Assembly: GCA_025964455.1 (NCBI GenBank)
Contig: JAOPYU010000058.1
Span: 1-5,531, forward strand
Origin: Thermoleophilia bacterium
Lineage (GTDB): Bacteria > Actinomycetota > Thermoleophilia > Gaiellales > SKUG01
Direction of reading: 5' to 3'
Length of the DNA stretch: 5,531 bases
Within the stretch, counting starts at the first letter, position 1, and each line of letters starts with the position of its first letter. Positions 1 to 5,531 of this stretch are shown in pieces. The position numbers were made by a program, and so were the translations under genes. The notes below the pieces were generated by a model. The model worked only from the letters and a program-made list of their open reading frames with translations. It was not told the origin of the DNA and searched no databases.

Positions 1-240
1 CTCGATCCCAAGGCCCGCGAGCTGTTCGCATCGACGTGCGGCGGCTGCCACACCCTCTCCGACGCTGGCACCAACGGCGCGGTCGGACCGAACCTCGACG
101 AGACGACCATGGACGCCGCGGCGGTCCTGAGCCAGATCGACAAGGGCGCCGGTGCAATGCCGGCCGACCTGCTCAAGGGCGAGGACGCCGAGTCCGTCGC
201 CAACTACGTCGCCGGCGCCGCGGGCGCTGCCAGCAAGTAG
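1..240 (+). CDS. c-type cytochrome, C-terminal part (5' end outside window)
   Basis: Frame 1 is open from the first base to the TAG at 238-240 and gives 79 residues, so the N-terminus (signal peptide or further domains) is outside the window. The heme c attachment motif CGGCH is at residues 13-17, where both Cys would bind heme covalently and the His is the proximal iron ligand. GPNLD follows at 29-33, and Met53 in GAGAMPADLL is the likely distal ligand. A last helix (about 61-71, DAESVANYV) and a short Ala-rich tail end the chain. This order is that of a small class I cytochrome c acting in electron transfer outside the cytoplasmic membrane. The partner oxidase or complex cannot be read from this fragment. 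The gene converges on the minus-strand HlyIII gene with 12 bases between stops, leaving no room for a separate intergenic terminator. Confidence 0.9.
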   Translation, partial: LDPKARELFASTCGGCHTLSDAGTNGAVGPNLDETTMDAAAVLSQIDKGAGAMPADLLKGEDAESVANYVAGAAGAASK

Positions 241-252
241 CGCGACTGCTCG

Positions 253-963
253 CTAGGCGTTGGTGGGGCTCGTGATCAGCGGCCACACGGCGAGGAAGTG
301 GCACGTCGCCGCTGCGCACACGAAGGCGTGGAACACCTCGTGGAACCCGAAGACGCGTGGCAACGGGTTGGGGCGCTTGAACAGGTAGACCATCGCGCCG
401 ATCGTGTAGAGCCCGCCACCGATGCACGTGAGCACCAGCGCGCTCTCCGAGGCACGCTTGATGTCCGGCATGAGCGCGACGGTCGCCCACCCCATGGCGA
501 TGTAGGTGGTGACCATGAACCAGCGCGGCTGGGTCTTCATGGTCCAGCGGGCGATGATGCCCGTGGCGGCGAGCACCCAGATCCCAGCGAGCGAGGCCCA
601 GCGCCACCAGCCGTCGGCGGCGAGGAGGGCGAACGGCGTGCAGGACGACGCGATGAGCACGTAGATCATCGAGTGGTCGAGCTTGCGGATGCGGGTGTAC
701 GCCCGAGGTCGCCACTTGATGCGGTGGTAGAGCGCGCTCGTTCCGAGCGCGAGCGCCAGGCCGGCGCCGTACACGATCGAGGCGACCACCTGGATCGCGG
801 CACCGGCCTGCAGCACCATCACGAGCGATGCACCGATCGCGGTGAAGAACCCGACCAGGTGCGAGACCCCGCGCAGCAGCGGCCGCGTGAGGTACACCTC
901 CATCAGGAGTGCAGCGTCGTCGCGGAAATTCGTGAGCTCTTCTCGTACGTCCTGTCGTGACAT
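253..963 (-). CDS. HlyIII/PAQR-family seven-helix membrane protein
   Basis: The product has 236 residues, ATG at 961-963 and stop TAG at 253-255. Seven hydrophobic segments can be placed at roughly 34-55, 58-78, 97-116, 121-138, 148-165, 174-195 and 209-230. Family hallmarks are visible: S76-x3-H80 in SALYHR at the end of helix 2, D96 in LDHSMIY at the start of helix 3, and H208-x3-H212 in FHEVFHAFV at helix 7. In the PAQR/HlyIII superfamily the equivalent His residues bind zinc inside the membrane, with Ser and Asp nearby. The family includes the so-called haemolysin III proteins and TrhA-type proteins linked to membrane lipid homeostasis; the name haemolysin does not prove lytic activity. 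The frame stays open upstream to 1482, but that extension is a shadow of the neighbouring gene, and the ATG at 963 gives the normal family N-terminus. The ribosome binding site is weak. The upstream gene ends 40 bases away on the same strand. Confidence 0.93.
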   Translation of the reverse strand: MSRQDVREELTNFRDDAALLMEVYLTRPLLRGVSHLVGFFTAIGASLVMVLQAGAAIQVVASIVYGAGLALALGTSALYHRIKWRPRAYTRIRKLDHSMIYVLIASSCTPFALLAADGWWRWASLAGIWVLAATGIIARWTMKTQPRWFMVTTYIAMGWATVALMPDIKRASESALVLTCIGGGLYTIGAMVYLFKRPNPLPRVFGFHEVFHAFVCAAATCHFLAVWPLITSPTNA

Positions 964-1003
964 GGACACACCGTACCCGCTCGCGCGCGTAGGCGTACCG
1001 TCG

Positions 1004-1672
1004 TCAGGAATCCTCGCGAGCGCGCTCGACCCCACGCACGCGCGAGCGGGTCCGTCCGCGAAGCACCCACCATGCGGCAACGAGCACACCGACCAGTGCG
1101 ATGCCGAGCCCGGCCTGCCCCATGCGCCGGGCGGCGGCACGGGCGTCGCGACGCTCGGCGGGCGTGTCCACGGTCGCCGGGGTCGACGCCTCGACCCATG
1201 CACGGAGGCGGACCAGGGACCGGGGAGCACGGGCGAGGCCCTCGCTCGTGAAGGGTGCACCTGCAGGTGCGACACGCAGGGCCACGCCGGGCTCATCACC
1301 GGGCGACACGGTGATCGTTCGGACCCCTGCGCGCTCGGCGTAGCTCGCGAGCGGCACCTCGCGCAGGATCCGGTACTCGACGGTGGTGGCGTCGTCGACG
1401 AGCTGGTCGTCGCTGTCGGTGCCGGGCCGCGTGAGCGCGAGCGTCTGCACCTTCCACTCCTGCACCGACTCGGCGGGCACACGGATCGTCGCGATGAGCT
1501 CCTCCCCCGCGCCGAGCGTCGCGTGGACGAGGCGCACCGGATCGCCCGTGCCGAGGTCGAGCCGCACCGGCCCTGGCGGCGTCACGGACAGTTCATGCGC
1601 GGCCGCGGTCGCGACGGGGCCTACGAGGACGCTCAGCACGGCGATGGCGAGGGTGAGGTGGAAGCGGAGCAC
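1004..1672 (-). CDS. predicted exported, membrane-anchored protein of unknown function
   Basis: The product has 222 residues, GTG start at 1670-1672 and stop TGA at 1004-1006. An in-frame TGA lies a few codons upstream of the GTG, so the start cannot be much earlier. The N-terminus looks like a Sec signal peptide: a short charged start, a hydrophobic core at about 6-21, and an Ala-rich cleavage region ending near A25-H26. The mature part (about 26-185) is mostly alternating polar and hydrophobic stretches typical of a beta-rich extracytoplasmic domain, with no Cys. A single hydrophobic helix at about 187-204 is followed by an Arg-rich tail, giving a type I topology with the domain outside. 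The mature start with His (AHELSVTP) loosely resembles CopC and YcnI (DUF1775) proteins, but I cannot align the rest with confidence. It lies 40 bases upstream of the HlyIII gene on the same strand, so co-transcription is plausible. Its ribosome binding site is poor. Confidence 0.75.
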   Translation of the reverse strand: MLRFHLTLAIAVLSVLVGPVATAAAHELSVTPPGPVRLDLGTGDPVRLVHATLGAGEELIATIRVPAESVQEWKVQTLALTRPGTDSDDQLVDDATTVEYRILREVPLASYAERAGVRTITVSPGDEPGVALRVAPAGAPFTSEGLARAPRSLVRLRAWVEASTPATVDTPAERRDARAAARRMGQAGLGIALVGVLVAAWWVLRGRTRSRVRGVERAREDS

Positions 1673-1696
1673 GTCGGTGATCGTACCGCGGAGTCA

Positions 1697-1728
1697 CATC
1701 GGGCCGATGCGATCGCATCGGCCCGATG
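1697..1728. repeat. perfect 32-bp palindrome
   Basis: The left half, CATCGGGCCGATGCGA, is exactly reverse-complementary to the right half, with no unpaired centre; the middle eight bases are GCGATCGC. It starts 24 bases upstream of the GTG of the exported-protein gene and lies about 105 bases beyond the stop of the repeat-peptide gene. Shorter flanking arms AGTCAC (1692-1697) and GTGACT (1734-1739) are also inverted. There is no T-tract on either side. It may be an operator for the downstream gene, or a terminator or processing hairpin of the upstream transcript; the sequence does not decide between these. Confidence 0.85.
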
Positions 1729-1735
1729 AAGGGGT

Positions 1736-1769
1736 GACTGGCGCGTGGGGAAGTGGGGGAGCGCCAGTC
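1736..1769 (-). terminator. candidate hairpin terminator after the repeat-peptide gene
   Basis: GACTGGCGC (1736-1744) and GCGCCAGTC (1761-1769) are exact inverted repeats forming a 9-bp GC-rich stem with a 16-base loop. It lies 64 bases after the stop of the repeat-peptide gene and directly before the 32-bp palindrome. There is no U-tract, so a canonical intrinsic terminator is not shown; U-less hairpins are reported as terminators in actinobacteria, but that role is inferred from position. Confidence 0.45.
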
Positions 1770-1833
1770 GGGTCTTTCAGGAGCGCGGCACGCGGTGTCG
1801 TAGGAGTGCGTGCTGCGCGGTGTGGAAGCTGTG

Positions 1834-2133
1834 TCAGGCGACAGGCGTCGGATCGAAGCCGGTCGGGGCATTGGCGCCCAGGATGCGTGGCACGTCGTCG
1901 CCGACGGGGAGATCGGGACCGACCGGGAGGTCCTGCAGCCACGGCGGAACGATGCCGGTGTTGGCCTGGGCCACGGTCGGGCGCTGGAGCCACGGCGGGA
2001 CGATGCCGCTGTTGCGGCCCGGGTGCTGGAGCCACGGCGGGACGATGCCCGGGTTGCGGCCATGGCCCGGAGCGGGCGTGGGGACGGGAGTCGCTGCGAG
2101 CGTCTCGACCGGTCGAATCGGAAGTGTCTTCAT
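1834..2133 (-). CDS. small protein with three N-x-GIVPPWLQ repeats; function unknown
   Basis: The product has 99 residues, ATG at 2131-2133 and stop TGA at 1834-1836. It is supported by a good ribosome binding site, by third codon positions that are nearly all G or C after the first 15 or so codons, and by the amino acid repeats. Layout: an N-terminal region rich in Pro/Thr/Ala (1-24, MKTLPIRPVETLAAT at its start); repeats at 27-36 (NPGIVPPWLQ), 41-50 (NSGIVPPWLQ) and 58-67 (NTGIVPPWLQ); a DLPVG doublet at 68-72 and 74-78; and a tail to 99 ending FDPTPVA. Residues 25-38 and 39-52 form a tandem 14-residue repeat differing only at P28/S42 and H37/R51. There is no Cys, no signal peptide and no membrane segment. 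A short leader followed by near-identical segments is the architecture of multi-core precursor peptides (RiPPs), but no maturation enzyme, transporter or protease is in the window. A cytoplasmic scaffold with repeated Trp/Pro binding motifs is an equal alternative. I do not recognise the family. Confidence 0.8.
   Translation of the reverse strand: MKTLPIRPVETLAATPVPTPAPGHGRNPGIVPPWLQHPGRNSGIVPPWLQRPTVAQANTGIVPPWLQDLPVGPDLPVGDDVPRILGANAPTGFDPTPVA
1933..2061 (-). repeat. three in-frame 30-nt coding repeats (two within a 42-nt tandem unit)
   Basis: Copies lie at 2026-2055, 1984-2013 and 1933-1962, separated by 12 and 21 bases, so the reading frame is kept. The first two copies sit in a 42-nt tandem unit (2020-2061 and 1978-2019). 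The DNA differs between copies mainly in the second codon (CCG, AGC, ACC) and in synonymous third positions of the Val and Leu codons. The copies are thus not fresh identical duplications, and the peptide appears to be conserved. Confidence 0.9.
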
Positions 2134-2140
2134 GGTGCGG

Positions 2141-2147
2141 TCCTCTC
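2141..2147 (-). promoter_or_regulatory. Shine-Dalgarno site of the repeat-peptide gene
   Basis: On the minus strand GAGAGGA is followed by seven bases and then the ATG at 2133. This is the clearest ribosome binding site in the window and fixes the start of the 99-residue protein. Confidence 0.75.
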
Positions 2148-2320
2148 TGTTACGTCGCGCCTCCTGCGCGTCGTCACGGGCAGTGTGTCAGGCCAAGAGG
2201 ACGCAATGCAAGAAAATATCCGGTCATTCGCTGTTGATTTCGTCAGATTTGGGCGATTCTGGCATCCACGCGTCCATCACGGCTGATGTTTTTCCAAAAA
2301 ATCACCCCCACTTCCGAATG
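2148..2320 (-). promoter_or_regulatory. AT-rich upstream region of the repeat-peptide gene, probable promoter and leader
   Basis: By hand count, bases 2201-2320 have 57 G+C of 120, far below the GC-rich genes on both sides. On the minus strand it contains TATTTT (2213-2218) and TTGCAT (2206-2211), which could be promoter hexamers, but neither has a convincing partner at the normal spacing. An A/T run (ATTTTTTGGAAAAAC, minus strand) lies near 2289-2302. I see no open frame with coding character here. The 308-base gap from dnaE2 and the base composition suggest that the small gene has its own promoter in this stretch. Confidence 0.4.
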
Positions 2321-2370
2321 CGATGGCGGCGGATTGCACGCCGCGCCATCCCCGACGCCGGCCCGCTCCA

Positions 2371-2423
2371 GCGTCGGATGTACCGATCGTGTCGTTGGAT
2401 GACCGAATCGGTACATCCGACGC
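2371..2423 (-). terminator. 17-bp inverted repeat just after dnaE2, candidate terminator or operator
   Basis: GCGTCGGATGTACCGAT (2371-2387) and ATCGGTACATCCGACGC (2407-2423) are perfect reverse complements enclosing a 19-base loop. On the minus strand the hairpin starts 18 bases after the dnaE2 stop, the expected place for a terminator, but no U-tract follows. The loop contains GGATGACCGAAT (2397-2408), a near copy of GGATGTACCGAT from the left arm (2376-2387), so a protein-binding array is also possible. A weaker 7-bp stem (2322-2328 with 2344-2350) follows downstream. Confidence 0.55.
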
Positions 2424-2441
2424 GGGGATGCGTTCACGCAC

Positions 2442-5400
2442 TCAGCCCCAGGACTTGGAGCGCATCTTCCGGGGGGAGCGCCCGCGCAGGTCGCGCGGGA
2501 GGCGGTGGGCCTCCTGGGCGACGAGGTTGACGACGCGGTCGTGGCGTTCGATACGACCGCGCACCCGCAGGATCGGCTCGCCCCGGATCACGGTGCGCTC
2601 GGCCTTGTACAGCTCCGGACCCACGATCACGTTGATCGAGCCGGTCTCGTCCTCCATGAGCAGGAACACCACGCCCTTGGCGGTGCCGGGCTTCTGCCGG
2701 GCCGTGACCGCGCCGACCAGGTCGATGACCGTGCCGTGCGGCACCTCCTCGAGCGCCTGCTCCGCCGTCCTCACCGCGGGACCGAGCATCGGGCGCAGGA
2801 GCCCGACCGGATGTCCGCGCGTGCTGAGGCCCTGCGTCGCGAAGTCGAGCAGGACCTCGTCCCACATCGACAGCTGGGCGAACTTCGGCGATGTCGGCGA
2901 CGCGATGTCGAGCGCCGCCTGCTCCGGCTGCTCCGCCACGTGCGCCGCGTGCGTGCCGGCCCGCTCCTTCCCACGCATGCGCTTGGGACGCGCCACGAGC
3001 CCGACGCGCCAGAGCAGCTCCCGCCGCCCGAGCCGGGCGTCGCCCCCGGCCTCCTCCACCGCGCCGGCGACCTCGCCGAGCGAATCGCACGCACCCGCCA
3101 TCACCAGCCGCTCGACCTGGTCGGTGCGCAGCGGCGCCCGGCGCAGCAGGTCCTCGATCCCGGCGAAGACCCCGCCGCGCTCACGCTCGCGCTGCAGCGC
3201 CAGCGCATCGGGATAGCCCACGCCCTGCACGCAGCCCATCCCCACGCGGATCGCCCATGCGTGGGGCGCCCGCGACCCCGCACCGGCCACGCGCCGACCG
3301 AAGGCCTGCGCCGCCGCCTCGCTCGCGGGCTGCTCCTCCACCGTGCACAGCGCATCGGAGGCGTTGACGTCCACCGGCAGCGCACCCACGCCGTGGCGCG
3401 CGGCATCGCGCAGCAGCGAATCGGGTGGATAGAACCCCATCGGCTGCGCGTTGAGCAGCGCCGCGTGGAAGTGCGCGGGGAAGTGGTGGCGCAGCCACTG
3501 GCTCTGGTAAGCCAGCAGCGCGAAGGCCACGCTGTGCGCGCGTGGGAAGCCGTAGTGGCAGAAGCCGATCACCTTGTCGAAGACCCGGTTGGCGACCTCG
3601 GCCGACACGCCACGATTCGCCGCGCCCTCCAGGAACCTCGGACGCCACACCTCGACGCTGCCGGCCGCGCGCTTGCGCGTCATCGCGCGTCGCAGCCCGT
3701 CGGCCTCGCCCGCCGTGAAGCCGGCGATCGCCATCGACACCTCGATCACCTGGTCCTGGAACACGATGGCGCCGTAGGTGTCACGCAGCACGGGCTCCAG
3801 CAGTGGGTGGTCGTAGGGGATCGGCGCGTTCGGGTTCTCGCGCAGCGCCTCGCGCACCGCGACGTAGGGATTCACGCTCTGCCCGATGATCGGCCCCGGG
3901 CGGATGAGCGCCACCTGCACCACGAGGTCGTCGAGGTTGCGCGGGCGAACGCGCCGCAGCGACTGGATCTGCGCACGGCTCTCGATCTGGAAGGTGCCGA
4001 TCGTGTCACCCGCCTCGATCTCGGCGAACACGGCGCGATCATCGAGCGGGATGCGCGACATGTCGACGCCCCCGTCGACGATCCAGTCCGCGCGCTGGCC
4101 CGGCTTCGCGCCCTCGCCGCCGCGCGCGGCACCCGACCGGGCGATCGTCTCCACCGTCTCCTCGACCGCGCTCAGCATCCCGAGCCCGAGCACGTCGATC
4201 TTGAGGAAGCCGGCATCCGAGCAGCTGTCCTTGTCCCACTGCACCAGCTGGCGTCCCCGCATCGCCGCCGGCTGGATCGGCACGACCGAGCTGAGCGACT
4301 CGGTGGAGATGATCACGCCACCCGAGTGCTGGCCCATCACGCGGGGCAGCCCGGCGATCTCATGGGTCATCGTGCGGAAGGCGTCCCATCGCGGCCCCGT
4401 GTGGCTCGCGCTGACAGCCTCCCCCACCCAGACCGCGTTGAGCGCATCGGTGTTGGCACTGATGCGCGCGAGCTCGGCCTGCGGCAGCCCGAGCGCGCGA
4501 CCCACGTCGCGGATCGCCCCCTTCGAGCGGTACGTGGCATGTGCCGCGACCATCGCGCAGCGATCGGCCCCATAGCGCTCGACGACGCGCGCGAGCAGGC
4601 CGTGGCGGATGTCACGCGGGAAGTCCAGGTCGATGTCAGGCACCGACACGAGGTCCTCGTTCAGGAAACGCCCCATGCGCAGGTTCGCCTCGAGCGGATC
4701 CACGTGGCTCAACCCCGTGAGGTAGCACACGATCGACTCCACGCTCGATCCGCGTCCGCGCCCGGGCGGGTTGAGATGGCGCACCGAGGAGGCCCCGCGC
4801 ACCTCCGCCGCCACCTCGCGCGCGAGCTCCAGCACGTCGCGATGGAGCAGGAAGAAGCCGGAGAGCCCGTGGCGACGGATCACCGCGAGCTCGTCCGAGA
4901 GTCGCGCCCGCGCGCGCAGGAGCGTCGGGCGCCCCGCGTAGCGACGCTCCAGCTCGGCGACCGTGATGGCGGCGAGCTCGTCGTCGGCGCTGCGGCCGGT
5001 CCCGCGCTCGTCGGCCAGGTCGGGATATCGGTACCCCACGCCTTCGGTGAGGTCGAACTCGATCGACTCCGCGATGCGACGCGTGGCAGCGACCGCCTCC
5101 TGGTGATCGATGAAGCGCCGCGCCATCTCCTCCGGCGAGCGCAGCACGCGCGCGAGGTTGCCGTCGCGCTCGGTCTCGCACGCCTCGAGCGTCGTGTTGT
5201 GGCGAATCGCGACGAGCACGTCGTGGAGGCGTCCGCGCTCAGGCGTGTGGGCGTGCACGTTGCCCGTCGCCACCACGGGCGCGCCGGTCCGCTCGGCGAT
5301 CGCCCGGAGCGCCCGGCACCGCTCCGCGTCGCCGCGCTGCTGGGGCAGCTGCAGCTCCACGTACACGTGCGCTTCGCCGAATGCCGCCTGCAGTCGCTCG

Positions 5401-5531
5401 ACGAGCGCCGCGGCGCGGCCGGGCCTGCCCTCGGCGACGTCGTGCACGAGCAGCCCCCGCGTCGCGCAGCCCGTCAGCAGCACGAGCCCGTCGGCATGCG
5501 CGCACAGCTGCTCGAGGGTGACCATCGGATC
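2442..5531 (-). CDS. dnaE2: error-prone DNA polymerase III alpha subunit DnaE2/ImuC, 5' end outside window
   Basis: The frame is open from the right edge (5531) to TGA at 2442-2444. Counting from the Met at 5523-5525 gives 1027 residues, but two more codons precede it and the family is longer, so that Met is internal; roughly 100-140 N-terminal residues of the PHP domain are probably missing. Visible in order (numbered from that Met): the rest of the PHP domain (to about 160, with GNVHAH at 88-93); the polymerase core with PGRGRGSSVESIV (254-266), catalytic Asp297 and Asp299 in PDIDLDF, and Asp444 in KIDVLGLGML; the fingers with DTIGTFQIESRAQ and RPGPI; the family signature QPMGFYPPDSLLRDAARHGV (694-713); a helix-hairpin-helix region (about 757-817); and an OB-fold (about 931-1005). 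The 'QPMGFY...RHGV' signature and the IESRAQ form separate DnaE2 from replicative DnaE1. DnaE2 does damage-induced translesion synthesis with ImuA' and ImuB, whose genes could lie beyond the right edge. An extra loop of about 20 residues rich in Gly, Ala and charged residues lies near 464-487. Confidence 0.95.
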   Translation of the reverse strand, partial: DPMVTLEQLCAHADGLVLLTGCATRGLLVHDVAEGRPGRAAALVERLQAAFGEAHVYVELQLPQQRGDAERCRALRAIAERTGAPVVATGNVHAHTPERGRLHDVLVAIRHNTTLEACETERDGNLARVLRSPEEMARRFIDHQEAVAATRRIAESIEFDLTEGVGYRYPDLADERGTGRSADDELAAITVAELERRYAGRPTLLRARARLSDELAVIRRHGLSGFFLLHRDVLELAREVAAEVRGASSVRHLNPPGRGRGSSVESIVCYLTGLSHVDPLEANLRMGRFLNEDLVSVPDIDLDFPRDIRHGLLARVVERYGADRCAMVAAHATYRSKGAIRDVGRALGLPQAELARISANTDALNAVWVGEAVSASHTGPRWDAFRTMTHEIAGLPRVMGQHSGGVIISTESLSSVVPIQPAAMRGRQLVQWDKDSCSDAGFLKIDVLGLGMLSAVEETVETIARSGAARGGEGAKPGQRADWIVDGGVDMSRIPLDDRAVFAEIEAGDTIGTFQIESRAQIQSLRRVRPRNLDDLVVQVALIRPGPIIGQSVNPYVAVREALRENPNAPIPYDHPLLEPVLRDTYGAIVFQDQVIEVSMAIAGFTAGEADGLRRAMTRKRAAGSVEVWRPRFLEGAANRGVSAEVANRVFDKVIGFCHYGFPRAHSVAFALLAYQSQWLRHHFPAHFHAALLNAQPMGFYPPDSLLRDAARHGVGALPVDVNASDALCTVEEQPASEAAAQAFGRRVAGAGSRAPHAWAIRVGMGCVQGVGYPDALALQRERERGGVFAGIEDLLRRAPLRTDQVERLVMAGACDSLGEVAGAVEEAGGDARLGRRELLWRVGLVARPKRMRGKERAGTHAAHVAEQPEQAALDIASPTSPKFAQLSMWDEVLLDFATQGLSTRGHPVGLLRPMLGPAVRTAEQALEEVPHGTVIDLVGAVTARQKPGTAKGVVFLLMEDETGSINVIVGPELYKAERTVIRGEPILRVRGRIERHDRVVNLVAQEAHRLPRDLRGRSPRKMRSKSWG

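Noticed and set aside
964..1482. N-terminal extension of the HlyIII frame to give a 409-residue protein
   Set aside because: The extension is Arg/Pro/Ser-rich shadow sequence of the exported-protein gene in another frame; the ATG at 963 gives a normal-length family member.
1933..2055. Regularly repeated 30-nt units as a possible CRISPR array
   Set aside because: Only three imperfect copies with spacers of 12 and 21 bases, all in frame inside a coding sequence with a ribosome binding site; base changes follow codon positions.
1810..2286. Plus-strand open frame of 158 codons with an LEPRRDDA repeat
   Set aside because: It is the opposite-strand shadow of the GIVPPWLQ repeats; its composition is Arg/Asp-rich as expected of a shadow, and it runs on through the AT-rich upstream region without coding character.
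2243..2437. Minus-strand 64-codon open frame between dnaE2 and the repeat-peptide gene
   Set aside because: It covers the 17-bp inverted repeat and the AT-rich island, has no biased third positions, no recognisable domain and no convincing ribosome binding site.
2134..2441. LexA/SOS box near dnaE2 or the small gene
   Set aside because: I found no TCGAAC-N4-GTTCGA-like dyad in the intergenic region; the dnaE2 promoter itself is outside the window.
2862..2876. QLSMW in DnaE2 as a beta-clamp binding motif
   Set aside because: It resembles the clamp pentapeptide, but DnaE2 proteins commonly have an LSPW-like segment here just before the 'DF.xxGLSxxxHP' region, and clamp contact in this system is usually assigned to ImuB.

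Overview
The window is GC-rich, with strongly GC-biased third codon positions. Together with the gene content (an ImuC/DnaE2-type error-prone polymerase, a HlyIII-family membrane protein and a small c-type cytochrome), this suggests a high-GC actinobacterial lineage, possibly in the Thermoleophilia/Solirubrobacterales area. That placement is inference; there is no rRNA or other decisive marker here.

Layout from left to right. Positions 1-240 (+ strand) hold the C-terminal end of a class I c-type cytochrome cut by the window edge. It converges tail to tail, with only 12 bases between stops, on a minus-strand series: a seven-helix HlyIII/PAQR-family protein (253-963) and a predicted exported, membrane-anchored protein of unknown function (1004-1672, GTG start). 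Next comes a 161-base gap with two hairpins, one of them a perfect 32-bp palindrome. Then follows a 99-residue protein (1834-2133) carrying three copies of the motif N-x-GIVPPWLQ, a 308-base intergenic region with an AT-rich island and a 17-bp inverted repeat, and finally most of an error-prone DNA polymerase III alpha subunit, DnaE2/ImuC (2442-5531). The start of DnaE2 lies beyond the right edge.

Transcription on the minus strand would run dnaE2, repeat-peptide gene, exported-protein gene, HlyIII gene. The 308- and 161-base gaps with hairpins suggest that dnaE2, the repeat-peptide gene and the last pair are separate transcription units. The exported-protein and HlyIII genes are only 40 bases apart and could be co-transcribed. 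I see no pathway that joins all of them.

The most unusual item is the 99-residue repeat protein. It has a good ribosome binding site, coding-like GC3, and a Trp/Pro-rich decapeptide repeated three times with synonymous base changes. It could be a multi-core precursor peptide or a scaffold of repeated short binding motifs, but no maturation enzyme is visible in the window, so its role is open.
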